Source: Cereibacter johrii (GTDB lineage: Bacteria; Pseudomonadota; Alphaproteobacteria; Rhodobacterales; Rhodobacteraceae). From it: a stretch of 49,819 nt of DNA. The DNA lies in assembly GCF_001720585.1 (NCBI RefSeq), contig NZ_MABH01000134.1:1-49819 (forward strand), written 5' to 3'. The position numbers and the translations under genes are program-made. Of this stretch, positions 1 through 7,955 are shown piece by piece (within the stretch, counting starts at the first letter, position 1; every line of letters starts with the position of its first letter). The notes beneath the pieces are model-generated. The model did no database searches, had not been told where the DNA came from, and saw only the letters and a program-made list of their open reading frames with translations.

Positions 1-749
1 CGGGCCCGCGCGAGGGCCCGGGGGCCGGGGGGTGCGGCGCCCGCCTCTTCCCCCTCGCCCTCCCCCTCGACGCCCCGCATCCAGGGCGGCAGGGCGCCGC
101 GCATCATGCTCTCGTGGTGGCGGATCGCCTGATCGATGCGCTCGTAATAGAAGAGCTGCCCGTCGTGGAGCACCGCCCCCGAGCGGCAGAGCTTCTTCAG
201 AAGCTGCATGGAGTGCGAGACGATCACCGCCCCGCTCTCCTCCAGCCGCGCGCGCAGGATCGCATTGCTCTTGGCGCTGAAGGCCGCATCCCCCACCGCC
301 GTCACCTCGTCGATGAGATAGGTGTCGAAGGGCACCGCCATCGAGATGCCGAAGGCCAGCCGCGAGCGCATCCCCGAGGAATAGCTGCGCACCGGCAGGT
401 GGAAATGCTGGCCGATCTCGGCGAAGTCGCGCACGAAGGCGATCATCGCCTCGGTATCGACGCCGTAGAGGCGGGCCACGAAACGCACGTTCTGCGCTCC
501 GGTGAGCTCGGGGTGGAAGCTGCCCGAGAAGCCCACCGGCCAGGAGATCGTGCCGCTCGAGAGGATCTCGCCCGTGTCGGGCAGCATGGTGCCCGCAAGC
601 ATCCGCAGGAGGCTCGACTTGCCCGCCCCGTTGCGCCCCAGAAGCCCCACGCTCTCGCCCGTGGGGAAGGTGAAGTTCAGGTCGCGCGCCACCACCTTGC
701 GCGTCCCGTTCAGGACGTAGCTCTTCGAGACGTTGCGCAGCTCGATCAT
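1..749 (-). CDS. kpsT: Capsular polysaccharide export ABC transporter ATP-binding protein, partial
   Basis: Cytoplasmic ATPase subunit of a KpsMT-type (ABC-2) exporter that drives capsule polysaccharide across the inner membrane. The frame opens with ATG at 749-747 and stays open to the window's left edge, so the 3' end is missing. Translation shows a Walker A (GRNGAGKS), the family signature YSSGMRSRLAF, and a Walker B ending LIDE with an H-loop (SHS) downstream, in the order expected for KpsT/Wzt proteins. Residues before Walker A (MIELRNVSKSY) match the usual start. The next gene upstream on the same strand is kpsE, 16 bases away, so the two form a capsule export operon. The family call is firm; the symbol is by homology only. 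Confidence 0.88.
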   Translation of the reverse strand, partial: MIELRNVSKSYVLNGTRKVVARDLNFTFPTGESVGLLGRNGAGKSSLLRMLAGTMLPDTGEILSSGTISWPVGFSGSFHPELTGAQNVRFVARLYGVDTEAMIAFVRDFAEIGQHFHLPVRSYSSGMRSRLAFGISMAVPFDTYLIDEVTAVGDAAFSAKSNAILRARLEESGAVIVSHSMQLLKKLCRSGAVLHDGQLFYYERIDQAIRHHESMMRGALPPWMRGVEGEGEGEEAGAAPPGPRALARA

Positions 750-765
750 GGGCGGCCCTTCGCGC

Positions 766-1872
766 TCAGCGCCGGTCGCGCACGCTGTAATAGATCAGCA
801 TCCCGATCGCCCAGAGCATGAGAGCGAACCCGCCGATCATCAGCGTGAGCAGGCCGCGCTGCGGATAGAGCGACCGCTCGGCGAGGGTCGGCCGGACATA
901 GGTCGCGAGATAGCGGCTCATCCGCTGCGCCTCGGCGATGGCCGCATCGTGGTTGGTGAGCGCCGCGATATAGGCCTTCTCGGCGAACTCGAGATCGACG
1001 GTCAGCCGCTCGAATTCGGCGATCATGGTGGAATAGTTGCTGGCTCCGGTGCCGGTGCCGCCGCCCAGGCCGAACTTCTCGCGCTCGCGCTGGATCAGCT
1101 CCTCGATCACCCCGATGCGCCGCTCGTTCTGGGCAATGCGCGGGTCGCTCGGCTGGGTGGTCTGGCGCAGCAGGTTGAGATCGATGCTGGCCGCCGCGAG
1201 CTGCTGCTGGAGCGTGTTCAAAAGGCCCATCTGGGCCTGGATGTCGGCCGAGGGATCGACGATCTGGGTGCGCGAGCGGAACTCGGTCATGGCCACCCGC
1301 TGCACGCGCAGCCGCTCGACCGCATTGTCGAGCTCCTCGCGCGCATAGCGCGTGGCATCGGCCCGGGCGATGGCCGACAGGTCGTTGATCGTCCGGGTGG
1401 ATTCGTCGAGGATCGCCTGGGCCACCGCCTGCGCGTCCTCGGGCGTGAAGGCATGGACGCGCAGCTCGATCAGCCCGGTGGTGCTGTCGTAGCTGACCCG
1501 CACCATGCCCTGCCAGTAATCCACCAGATCCTCGATCCCGCCGTCGGGGTCGAAGCTGAAGACCGGATCGAAGCCGGGCTTCGAATAGATCGCGCGCAGG
1601 TCGATCCGCTCGTTGATCCGCTGCACCAGCTCCTGGCTCTGGATGAACTGGTAGAGGATGTCGGAATCCGAGGCCGAGCCGCCGCCGGTGAGGCCGAAGC
1701 TGCTCAGCCCGCCCAGAAGGTCGAGCGCCGAGCCCATATCCTCGGTGCGGACCGAGAAGCCCACGGTCGAGGTATATTGGTCCTCGGCGATGGCGAAGAG
1801 ATAGAGGCCGGAGGCGAGGGTCGGGGCCAGCACGAGGCCGAGGAAGCTCGCGAGCAGGCCGTGGTGGCGCAT
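766..1872 (-). CDS. kpsE: Capsule polysaccharide export inner-membrane protein (KpsE/BexC/CtrB family), N-terminus abuts phage DNA
   Basis: Periplasm-spanning inner-membrane protein that links the KpsMT transporter to the outer-membrane channel. The recognisable protein begins RHHGLLASFLGLVLAP, a first membrane helix. A long periplasmic coiled-coil region follows (heptad-rich, near 'LLNTLQQQLAAASIDL'), and the protein ends with a second helix (GLLTLMIGGFALMLWAI) and a basic tail. From ATG at 1872-1870 it is 368 residues, close to the roughly 380 of E. coli KpsE. The short cytoplasmic segment normally before helix 1 is missing. The frame stays open further right, but that part is antisense to the phage endolysin and does not look like KpsE. 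The gene therefore may be N-terminally clipped by the junction at about 1870 and may or may not still work. Confidence 0.8.
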   Translation of the reverse strand: MRHHGLLASFLGLVLAPTLASGLYLFAIAEDQYTSTVGFSVRTEDMGSALDLLGGLSSFGLTGGGSASDSDILYQFIQSQELVQRINERIDLRAIYSKPGFDPVFSFDPDGGIEDLVDYWQGMVRVSYDSTTGLIELRVHAFTPEDAQAVAQAILDESTRTINDLSAIARADATRYAREELDNAVERLRVQRVAMTEFRSRTQIVDPSADIQAQMGLLNTLQQQLAAASIDLNLLRQTTQPSDPRIAQNERRIGVIEELIQREREKFGLGGGTGTGASNYSTMIAEFERLTVDLEFAEKAYIAALTNHDAAIAEAQRMSRYLATYVRPTLAERSLYPQRGLLTLMIGGFALMLWAIGMLIYYSVRDRR

Positions 1873-2502
1873 CCGGCGGTGCTGGCGCGGCTCGGCCATG
1901 CGCCGGGCCGGATCGACGGGCTCCTCGGGCCCAACACCCACGAGGCGCTGACCGCCTGGGCCTCGGGGCCGGTGCGGACCGCCGTCGACCGGCTGCCGCT
2001 GCCGGGCCATGCTGTGGCCGATGCCCAGGGCGCCTATCCGCGGCAGGAGTCGGTCGCGACCTTCTATGGCGTCGCGGGCGGTCCCGACTGCACCGCCGGG
2101 ATCGTCGATCTGCCGATCCCGTTCCGCCTCGCCTGGGATCTCGACACGAGCATCACGAGCTTTCGCTGCCACAGGCTGGTCGCGGCGCCGATGACGCGGA
2201 TCTTCCGCGAGGCGGTCGCCCACTACGGCGCCGCCCAGTTCGAGCGGCTGCGGCTGCACCTCTTCGGCGGCTGCTTCAACCACCGGCCCATGCGCGGCGG
2301 CTCGGCCCTCTCCATGCACTCCTGGGGGATCGCGGTCGACCTCGACCCCGAGCGCAACCCGCTCCGCTGGGGCCGCGACCGGGCGAGCTTCGCCGCGCCC
2401 GCCTATGAGCCCTTCTGGACCATCGTCGAAGCCGCCGGCGCCACGAGCCTCGGCCGCGCCTGCAACCGCGACTGGATGCACTTCCAGTTCGCCCGCCTCT
2501 GA
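1870..2502 (+). pseudogene. Phage endolysin-like protein, peptidoglycan-binding remnant plus M15 peptidase domain, 5' truncated
   Basis: Cell-wall hydrolase of phage type. The frame begins inside a peptidoglycan-binding motif (GHAPGRIDGLLGPNTHEAL) and continues into a D-Ala-D-Ala carboxypeptidase-like M15 domain. The zinc-binding pattern is visible: SMHSWGIAVDLD supplies H-x6-D and DWMHFQF supplies the third ligand. There is no plausible start codon with a ribosome-binding site, and everything to the left of about 1870 is antisense kpsE. A number of N-terminal residues, including the start, have therefore been lost. The holin gene follows 12 bases downstream, the usual lysis-cassette order. 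The catalytic domain is complete, but I treat the gene as broken because its start is gone. Confidence 0.7.
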
Positions 2503-2514
2503 AGGAGAGAGCCC

Positions 2515-2997
2515 ATGTCCTCGATCATCGTCCTCGCCCTCGCCCCCTGCTCGCTCGCCTTCATCCTGCTCGTCGGCTGGCCGCTGGTCGCTGCACTCGC
2601 CCGGGTGGCCGCTTTGCTGATCTCGTCCGCTATCTTTGTCACACTCGCCGCGCCCGCCGCCGCCTCGACAGGCAGCGATCTTCTGACCGCGCTGACGCCA
2701 AGCCTCCTCGAACTCGCGGGCGTGGCGCTGACTGCGCTGATCGGGTTCGCGACCGTCCGCTTCCAGCGCTGGACCGGGATCCAGATCGAGGCGCGGCACC
2801 GGGAGGCGCTGCACTCCGCGATCATGACCGCTGCACGGGTCGCCGTGGCGCGTGGTCTGCCTCGCGAGGTCGCGACCGAGTTTGTCTCCTCTTACGTCCG
2901 CGCCTCAGTGCCCGTGGCACTGAAGCGCCTGTCCCCCTCGGTTGAGACGCTCGACGCGCTTGTCCGCTCTAAGCTCCTCGAGATCGCCGAGCGCTGA
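2515..2997 (+). CDS. Phage holin, LLH-like
   Basis: Small membrane protein of 160 residues that would time lysis by permeabilising the inner membrane for the endolysin. It has an N-terminal hydrophobic segment (residues about 3-45, with an AAPAAAS stretch that could be a signal-peptidase-like site) and a second helix at about 62-80. A basic/amphipathic C-terminal half follows, with the motif HREALHSAIMTAARVAV typical of LLH-family phage holins. ATG at 2515 is preceded by AAGGAGAG. It sits immediately after the endolysin and before two hairpins that look like terminators. The family assignment is by motif resemblance and is moderately secure. Confidence 0.65.
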   Translation: MSSIIVLALAPCSLAFILLVGWPLVAALARVAALLISSAIFVTLAAPAAASTGSDLLTALTPSLLELAGVALTALIGFATVRFQRWTGIQIEARHREALHSAIMTAARVAVARGLPREVATEFVSSYVRASVPVALKRLSPSVETLDALVRSKLLEIAER

Positions 2998-3014
2998 GCA
3001 TCCCGTCCGCCCGG

Positions 3015-3038
3015 GGCGCGGCAACCGGCCGCGCCTTT
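3015..3038 (+). terminator. Hairpin after holin gene
   Basis: Arms 3015-3022 (GGCGCGGC) and 3028-3035 (GCCGCGCC) form a perfect 8-bp stem with a 5-base loop, followed by TTT. It lies 18 bases after the holin stop and probably ends the lysis transcript. Confidence 0.6.
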
Positions 3039-3046
3039 CGGCCACG

Positions 3047-3083
3047 TGCTCCAGCTCCAGACTCATTCCCTGGAGCATCTTGT
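3047..3083. terminator. Second hairpin between the convergent holin and DUF4435 genes
   Basis: Arms 3047-3054 (TGCTCCAG) and 3070-3077 (CTGGAGCA) are perfect 8-bp inverted repeats around a 15-base loop, followed by a T-rich tract (TCTTGTCTT). The position between convergent genes suggests a terminator. A protein-binding site is the alternative. Confidence 0.45.
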
Positions 3084-3148
3084 CTTATCGCCATGCGTGT
3101 TCGTCAGCCTAAGGATAGCGCCACGGCAGCTCATCCTTCAAAAGGCGA

Positions 3149-4015
3149 TCAGCTCAACCTCTTGTCCAAAACTCTATAGCCGGCATTATTCCCCTCCCAC
3201 TCCAGAACTTTTGAATATATGGCCAGTGATCGAAAGTCCCTGTCGTCGAAGCTCATCCTTATGTGAGACTCTATCTCACTTCCCCACGTCTGAGGCCTTT
3301 TACGTGAACCAATCTCTGCCATCAGCATCTTTCCAAGTGCGCAGCATAAGTCGTGACCATTCGTCATTTGCAGGTCAGGCTTCGGCGTCTCCATCTCCTT
3401 GCAAATTTCTATTTCCATCCAATCGTGCCTCGAGGCGTCGACGGAACCATTTGCAGTTAGGGAATTTAGGTAGTCACGCAATAAATCCCTCCCACTGTCA
3501 AAAAACTCAGATACATCCACCCCAGAGGTTCGGAATTGAAAAACGCGCTTTACGCCGAGAAGCCGGGCGGTTGATATCGGACGCAGAGCTGTATGGATCA
3601 TGTTCAGAATTTGGTTAGCCCCCCCCAGCGCAGCAACTTTGGCTTCATCCGCAACCTCATCGAGATATCGTACTGTTGCACCAGTATGAAGCCAATCTGA
3701 ATCTAGGTCATGCCCAAAGGATCTGACAATATTTACATTTTTTTCCTGCAAGCCCAAGACGCTTCTAAAGTCTCGATCCAGTATAGCAAGCACCCCCTTG
3801 GCGCCCCGTTGGATTAGGATTTTTATTGCCCCCTCTGCTTTTCTGACCGACTGGCAGTTGACCAATGAGCAAGCACTTTCATCAATGAAATTTTTAAACC
3901 TTTTTATGTCTGTTTTACCCTCCAGAAGCAAGGTTGCCCCTTTGTGAACCATTCTCTCCATTATTACTTCTTGAGCAATGTCGCGCTCGTCCATGAAGGC
4001 AGTAATCGAAATCAC
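3149..4015 (-). CDS. DUF4435 (TOPRIM-like) protein, putative AriB-type effector of a PARIS-like defence system
   Basis: Second gene of a two-gene low-GC cassette. The 288-residue protein carries DUF4435 hallmarks. LLLEGKTD places an acidic residue at E32 and AILDRDF places D80 and D82, together the acidic set expected of a TOPRIM-like fold; NGHDL occurs in the C-terminal half. In PARIS, the DUF4435 protein AriB is a nuclease released when the ATPase partner senses a phage anti-restriction protein. That role here is inference from architecture. The GTG start at 4015-4013 overlaps the ATPase stop as GTGA, so the two are translationally coupled. Base composition is far below the flanks, indicating recent transfer. 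Alternative: an OLD-like or other ATPase-plus-TOPRIM system. Confidence 0.72.
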   Translation of the reverse strand: MISITAFMDERDIAQEVIMERMVHKGATLLLEGKTDIKRFKNFIDESACSLVNCQSVRKAEGAIKILIQRGAKGVLAILDRDFRSVLGLQEKNVNIVRSFGHDLDSDWLHTGATVRYLDEVADEAKVAALGGANQILNMIHTALRPISTARLLGVKRVFQFRTSGVDVSEFFDSGRDLLRDYLNSLTANGSVDASRHDWMEIEICKEMETPKPDLQMTNGHDLCCALGKMLMAEIGSRKRPQTWGSEIESHIRMSFDDRDFRSLAIYSKVLEWEGNNAGYRVLDKRLS

Positions 4016-5376
4016 TCGGAACGATCTCCCACGCCGAAAACGTCTCCCAGCTCAACGACGATGTCTTCCCAGTGACTAATTAGCTGAGGCGAGTGCGTCG
4101 CCAGAACCACGTCGAAGGAATTCAGCTCAATAATATTTATTAGATCTGCGACAAACTTCTTCTGCCATGCCACGTGAAGAGACAACTCAGGTTCATCTAT
4201 AAGTATGAGCGAGTTCTTCTGTATCTCAAAAAGAAGCTCAAAGAACAAAACAAGCTGATGCTGCTCGCCGGAAGACAACTTATCAACTGGAATTTCTCCG
4301 GATTGCGCCTTTACAAAAATGCCGTGATCTCTGTCTACCGAAACCGTCTTCGTCGAGAATCTTTGCGATATCAGCTTTTTGAATAGATTAATTCGAGAGA
4401 GAAGCGGATCAAGTGTTTCTAGCTTCTTCTGTGTATCCACGGCATACATCTGCAAGACCCTCGCGACCGCCGGATCGAGCGTGCCGGTTGGCAGGGCAAC
4501 TGGGTCATCCACCTCACTATTGAGAATTCCTGCCGACATAAGCTCTTTGCGCTTTGCATCCAACTCTATAAGCTTCGATGTTAAATCAACGTGATTGCTC
4601 TGCCCCCCCTCCAAAATCACCCGCCTCGGGAATGATCTATCTAGCGTCTGAGAAAATGCGGCATAAGAGTTTATTTCAGATGATATAATGTTCTTAAGAG
4701 ACTTAGCCTTCTCATTGATTGCAAGTTTGGAGCGCTGCTCATGACGCGGCTTATAGTATCGCTCTTCGATCTCGTCCGATATAACCAGCAGTCTCTGCGT
4801 CTCGATAAGCCGACAATCTATCGCTTTTGAATATGCAAGAATGTCAGGATGGATATCACCCCAAAGACCCGTCCTTATGCTCTCCGGCAAGCTATCCCCA
4901 AAGGCTTCTACTGCCTCTTGGAGGTCATAGATATCACCGGTGCGATCATGCCGCCACCGCGCGTCACCAACTCGACTTAGAAACGGCAAGTATCTTTCGA
5001 TCGACGCCTGCCTTCTATCTGTGATCACCTTCGGGATCCACTTTGCTTTTACCTTTCCCGATGCATCGTGCAGGCGAATCTCGAGTGACTTTCTATTCTC
5101 CGCCCGGGCCGGTTCGGCATTATCTGTATGGCGCTTGGATATTGTAATTTTACATTCGTCTGAGAACGTGTATGTCAGCTTGGTGAACTGCACGCCAAGC
5201 ATCAGGGTCCACTTTCGGGAAAAGAACGCTGCAATTAGACGAAGGCATAGGGTCTTCCCCGAGCCATTAGGCGCTATGATCGCCGTAACCCTCTTTTCGA
5301 GGTTTATCGGGATTTCGTAGTTGTATTCACCAAAAAGCTCGGAGACAGAGAAGTTTCTCAGCTGAACTTCTTCCAA
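4012..5376 (-). CDS. AAA/ABC-type ATPase, putative AriA-type sensor of a PARIS-like defence system
   Basis: First gene of the cassette, 454 residues, a SMC/Rad50-style AAA15-21 ATPase. Walker A is APNGSGKT (residues 35-42). The ABC signature is LSSGEQ (367-372), Walker B is LILIDEPELSLH with D394/E395, and the H-loop is ATHSPQ with H428. The middle segment (about 100-330) is helical and variable, as in defence ATPases. The start is TTG at 5376-5374 with GAGGTAAG about eight bases upstream; no better ATG exists. A promoter candidate lies 31 bases before the start codon. The partner gene overlaps by four bases. Order (ATPase then DUF4435), size and prophage-edge location match PARIS AriA/AriB loci, but the exact subtype cannot be set without alignment. 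Confidence 0.75.
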   Translation of the reverse strand: MEEVQLRNFSVSELFGEYNYEIPINLEKRVTAIIAPNGSGKTLCLRLIAAFFSRKWTLMLGVQFTKLTYTFSDECKITISKRHTDNAEPARAENRKSLEIRLHDASGKVKAKWIPKVITDRRQASIERYLPFLSRVGDARWRHDRTGDIYDLQEAVEAFGDSLPESIRTGLWGDIHPDILAYSKAIDCRLIETQRLLVISDEIEERYYKPRHEQRSKLAINEKAKSLKNIISSEINSYAAFSQTLDRSFPRRVILEGGQSNHVDLTSKLIELDAKRKELMSAGILNSEVDDPVALPTGTLDPAVARVLQMYAVDTQKKLETLDPLLSRINLFKKLISQRFSTKTVSVDRDHGIFVKAQSGEIPVDKLSSGEQHQLVLFFELLFEIQKNSLILIDEPELSLHVAWQKKFVADLINIIELNSFDVVLATHSPQLISHWEDIVVELGDVFGVGDRSE

Positions 5377-5406
5377 TGGACTTACCTCTTATGGCTAGGT
5401 ACGACG

Positions 5407-5434
5407 ATCATACTGTTCCCCTGTCAGCAAGCAA
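5407..5434 (-). promoter_or_regulatory. Candidate sigma-70-like promoter for the ATPase/DUF4435 cassette
   Basis: On the minus strand TTGCTT (5434-5429) and TATGAT (5412-5407) are separated by 16 bases. The -10 ends 31 bases before the TTG start. The match to consensus is good for a high-GC genome and fits a horizontally acquired cassette with its own promoter. Confidence 0.45.
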
Positions 5435-5447
5435 GGCACCATGCGGT

Positions 5448-5476
5448 GGTTAGCCGCCCTGATGAGGCGGCTAACC
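5448..5476. terminator. Perfect 11-bp hairpin upstream of the defence cassette
   Basis: Arms 5448-5458 (GGTTAGCCGCC) and 5466-5476 (GGCGGCTAACC) pair perfectly around a 7-base loop. There is no clear T-run on either side. It may terminate transcription arriving from the right and insulate the cassette, or be a recombination or regulatory site. Confidence 0.4.
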
Positions 5477-5879
5477 CTGAGCCTCTTAGCCTGCCCCTTG
5501 GCCCGTTACTTCATGGAACATGCTCGCTGGCTGCAGGCGTTAGCGGGGCCCTAACTGGTGCGGTGGCTTCTGCGTCGGAAGTACTCCAGCTGGATCGTCG
5601 TCCGCTGCTGCGCTTTTCATCGAGTATCGTCACCTACCACGACCGACCGCCTCCATGTTCTCTTGGAGTTTCTCCACACCGGCATCAGTCAGCTTTGACT
5701 GTGCTGCGTAACTGCCAGCGAGCGTGCCGCAGTCTATTGTTTGGAAAGTCCGCTTCTATGGCATGCTGCGTCCGCCAAGCAGCGGAGGCGCGTGTCCGCT
5801 CACCGCCCATTGCGAACGCGGCCGCGCGCTCGGCATGCAAGGCAGCTTGGGGCTAAGTTCGCGAGTCTGAGAGGGGCTG
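5477..5879. other. Gene-free stretch
   Basis: I see no gene with a convincing start, codon pattern or family motif here, and no strong repeat. It lies between the defence cassette and the kinase pseudogene and is probably decayed element DNA. Confidence 0.5.
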
Positions 5880-6086
5880 GGCCCAAGCCGCCTCCGCCTC
5901 AGCGCGAGCGGCCGCTCGGTTCAGGACGAGGGCATACCTTAGCTCTCCGCAACGCCCGCCAAGAACATCCTCACCTCGTTCGCGCTTCGCAGTCGGAAGA
6001 GGACTGGCACAGGCGTGTTTCCCCCCTCGCGACCGCTCGATCCATTCGGCAGTACAGCGAATATGGTCGATGTGAATGACCGGCAT
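5880..6086 (-). pseudogene. Deleted, frameshifted copy of the kinase gene found at 20015-20575
   Basis: The plus strand around 5940-6085 follows the right-hand kinase gene closely. For instance, AGCTCTCCGCAACGCCCGCC corresponds to AGCTCTCCGGAAGTCCCGCC near 20066, and ATATGGTCGATGTGAA is shared with the region near 20472. The segment equivalent to about 20125-20410 is missing and the reading frame shifts across the deletion. Only the VIHIDHI and ERSR segments survive in frame, and the P-loop end is absent. The fragment is clearly non-functional. Its presence outside the left end of the 6521-19871 element, with the intact copy just outside the right end, points to successive related elements at one site. 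Confidence 0.7.
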
Positions 6087-6520
6087 ACGTCGCGAACGCG
6101 CGTACAGGGAACAGCCGCAGCGCCTCTGGAGCCAGTTTCGACGTTTTACAGCCGGCCCTTTAGGTCATTGATTTCTTACTGGCCTAGGGAAGACCCATTT
6201 ACAGAAATTCCTAAGCAAAATCAGCGCTTTCACAGGTCCCGCCGGGGTTACCACCCGAGCGCCTGCTCGGTGGCGGCATGCCTCAAGTCTGAAGATGCTA
6301 GCCGAGCACTAAGCCGATGCGAAAAGCGGTCTCGATCGGCCTATAAGCCAACCTGCCCCAGCCAGCGGCCAAGGGCCGCACGGCCGCGGTCGGCATCGAT
6401 CACCCCGCTCCTAACTCATTGATCCTGCTAAAGCGCAGTCGGCCGAATCGTGGAGCACCGCTGCATTGATTGACCTGGCTCATAATCGCAAGGTCGCGAC
6501 CAAATGGGGGCCTTGCTCAT
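6087..6520. other. Decayed att-flanking DNA with a degenerate tRNA-like segment
   Basis: No gene is apparent. Bases 6478-6500 include GCTCATAATCGCAAGGTCG, which resembles the anticodon-loop-to-variable-loop part of a CAT-anticodon tRNA, but no T-arm pairs behind it. A terminator-like inverted repeat (CCACCCGAGC ... GCTCGGTGG) lies near 6251-6273. The stretch 6140-6230 is locally AT-richer. Confidence 0.4.
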
Positions 6521-6545
6521 GGCGCCCCCTCGCCACCATCGGTTT
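6521..6545 (+). repeat. Left attachment-site repeat of the 13.3-kb element (25 bp, direct)
   Basis: Exactly identical over 25 bp to 19847-19871. It contains CCCTCGCCACCATCGG, i.e. a tRNA acceptor 3' strand followed by CCA-like sequence and four more bases. The integrase stop lies 8 bases to the right, the standard arrangement for a tyrosine-integrase attachment site. Confidence 0.75.
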
Positions 6546-6553
6546 CCAAGCAC

Positions 6554-7648
6554 TTAGACAGAATCGCCGCCCTCGGGCCCGCGCCGTTTTACAGCGCGTT
6601 TTACAGCGGGCGTTCCGACTCCGTGCTTTTCGAGCTTCGCCACGGCGGATTCCCCGAGGCGCCGATCCCGCCCGAGATAGTGCTTCGACAGGATCCCCTC
6701 GGCATCTTTCAGGCTGTGCCCGGTGAGCGCCGCGATCTCGGGGACGCTGCAGCCGGCGAGGGCGAGGAAGGTGACGGCCGTCCCCCGAAGATCGTGAAAC
6801 GTCACGCCCTCGATGCCGGCCGAGGCCTGCGCCTTGCCGAAGCTCGTCTTGAAGCCGTCGCTGGTCCAGGGCTGGCCACGCGAGGTCTCGCAGATGGTCA
6901 GGGTCCTCCGCCGCCCCCTCGCCCCCTCAATCGCCTCGCGCAACGGCTGAGCCACCGGGATCAGCATGTGCCGGCCCGTCTTGCTCTGGCGCAGCCGAAT
7001 CGCCTTCCCATCGTAGGCCGTCCAGGTGAGCTGGAGGATGTCGACCTGACGCTGCCCGGTCCAGATCGCCAGCAGGAACGGCAGGCGCACCGGCCCCGGC
7101 GCCGCGGCGAGGAAGGCCGCGATCTGCGCCTCGGTCCAGATCGCGTCGGCGCGTGAGCCGGCATAGAGCCGGCCGGGCTTCTCGCAGGGGTTCACCGGGA
7201 TCTTTCGCCGGTCGTGCGCCCAGGACAGGATCCGGGCGAGGACGCTGAAGGCATAGTCGGCGCTGCGCTTGCTCTTCTGCGCCAGCCGGTCGCGCCAGTC
7301 GAGGAACTCGCCCCGGACGCGCGGATCGGCCAGAGCCTGCACCGGCATGTCGCCGAAGTCCGCCTCGATCTGGCGGATATGGCGAACGTAACCCTTCCAG
7401 GTCGCCTCGGCGAGATCGGTGAAGGCCGGCGTCTTCTGGTAGGCCGTGATCAGCGCTTGCAGCGTGCCGTCGTGATGCACGGGCCGGTCCCGCGTCGCGT
7501 GGGCGGCGTTGTAGGCCGCCACGAACTCGGGGCTTCCGGGGGCCGCGTCGATCCTCGGGCCGCCGCGCCACGCATAGTGGTAGACGGCGATCTTGCCGCT
7601 CGCCAGCTTGCGGCGGACCTTATGAACGCCCTTCAACTCGACCTTCAC
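6554..7648 (-). CDS. int: Tyrosine recombinase / phage-type integrase
   Basis: Site-specific recombinase of 364 residues that would integrate and excise the 6521-19871 element. The C-terminal catalytic domain carries all active residues: R200 (TGQRQ), K223 (QSKTG), H285 and R288 (HDLRG), H311 (TGHS) and the nucleophile Y324 (HYLGR). The N-terminal part (about 60-150) is the SAM-like core-binding domain. The start is GTG at 7648-7646, inside the end of the small upstream gene, in another frame. The gene ends 8 bases from the left 25-bp repeat. The set of residues is complete and I see no frameshift, so it may be active. Confidence 0.9.
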   Translation of the reverse strand: MKVELKGVHKVRRKLASGKIAVYHYAWRGGPRIDAAPGSPEFVAAYNAAHATRDRPVHHDGTLQALITAYQKTPAFTDLAEATWKGYVRHIRQIEADFGDMPVQALADPRVRGEFLDWRDRLAQKSKRSADYAFSVLARILSWAHDRRKIPVNPCEKPGRLYAGSRADAIWTEAQIAAFLAAAPGPVRLPFLLAIWTGQRQVDILQLTWTAYDGKAIRLRQSKTGRHMLIPVAQPLREAIEGARGRRRTLTICETSRGQPWTSDGFKTSFGKAQASAGIEGVTFHDLRGTAVTFLALAGCSVPEIAALTGHSLKDAEGILSKHYLGRDRRLGESAVAKLEKHGVGTPAVKRAVKRRGPEGGDSV

Positions 7649-7820
7649 GTTTTGCCTTCCATGCTCCGAATGCGTCGTCGACCGGCGGTGCCTTCGTGCT
7701 CTCGCGGATCACGATGCGCCCGTCCGGCATGATCTCGCAGGCCCCGACATCCATGCCGGCATTCTTCGCCGCGCGGATCGCGCGGGTCAGATCGACCTGA
7801 CGGAATACGGATCGCGTCAT
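7620..7820 (-). CDS. Small conserved protein upstream of the integrase (possible recombination directionality factor)
   Basis: A 66-residue protein starting MTRSVFRQVDLTRAIRAAKNAG and ending AKREGRVEGRS. ATG at 7820-7818 is chosen because upstream codons are low-complexity and unlike a protein. It overlaps the integrase start by 29 bases. Small basic proteins in this position often act as excisionases or integrase helpers; there is no domain motif here to prove that. The segment with RQVDLTRAIRAAK could form a helix-turn-helix-like pair. Coding reality is moderately secure, function is inference. Confidence 0.55.
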   Translation of the reverse strand: MTRSVFRQVDLTRAIRAAKNAGMDVGACEIMPDGRIVIRESTKAPPVDDAFGAWKAKREGRVEGRS

Positions 7821-7955
7821 GCCCCCTGCCCTCCCGCTTCCCTCCGTGCCGCCAGATCCGTGTCGGCCCGGCATGGGAGGAGCGCGACGCCTCGACACAA
7901 CGGGACGGCTCGTTCGCGTGCTACAACGGGGCGGTGCAGGTGCGGTGAGGTGCGT

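Noticed and set aside
733-2502. Long plus-strand frame of 589 codons covering kpsE and the endolysin
   Set aside because: Its first two thirds are antisense to kpsE, which has clear family motifs; only the part after about 1870 is protein-like in this strand.
766-2814. 682-codon KpsE reading frame
   Set aside because: The first ~310 codons are antisense to the phage endolysin and holin and lack KpsE features; the real protein starts near 1872.
5446-5856. 136-codon frame to the right of the defence cassette
   Set aside because: No ribosome-binding site, no motif and uneven codon use; it includes the 11-bp hairpin.
6466-7156. Plus-strand frames over the integrase
   Set aside because: Antisense to the integrase, whose catalytic residues are all present on the minus strand.
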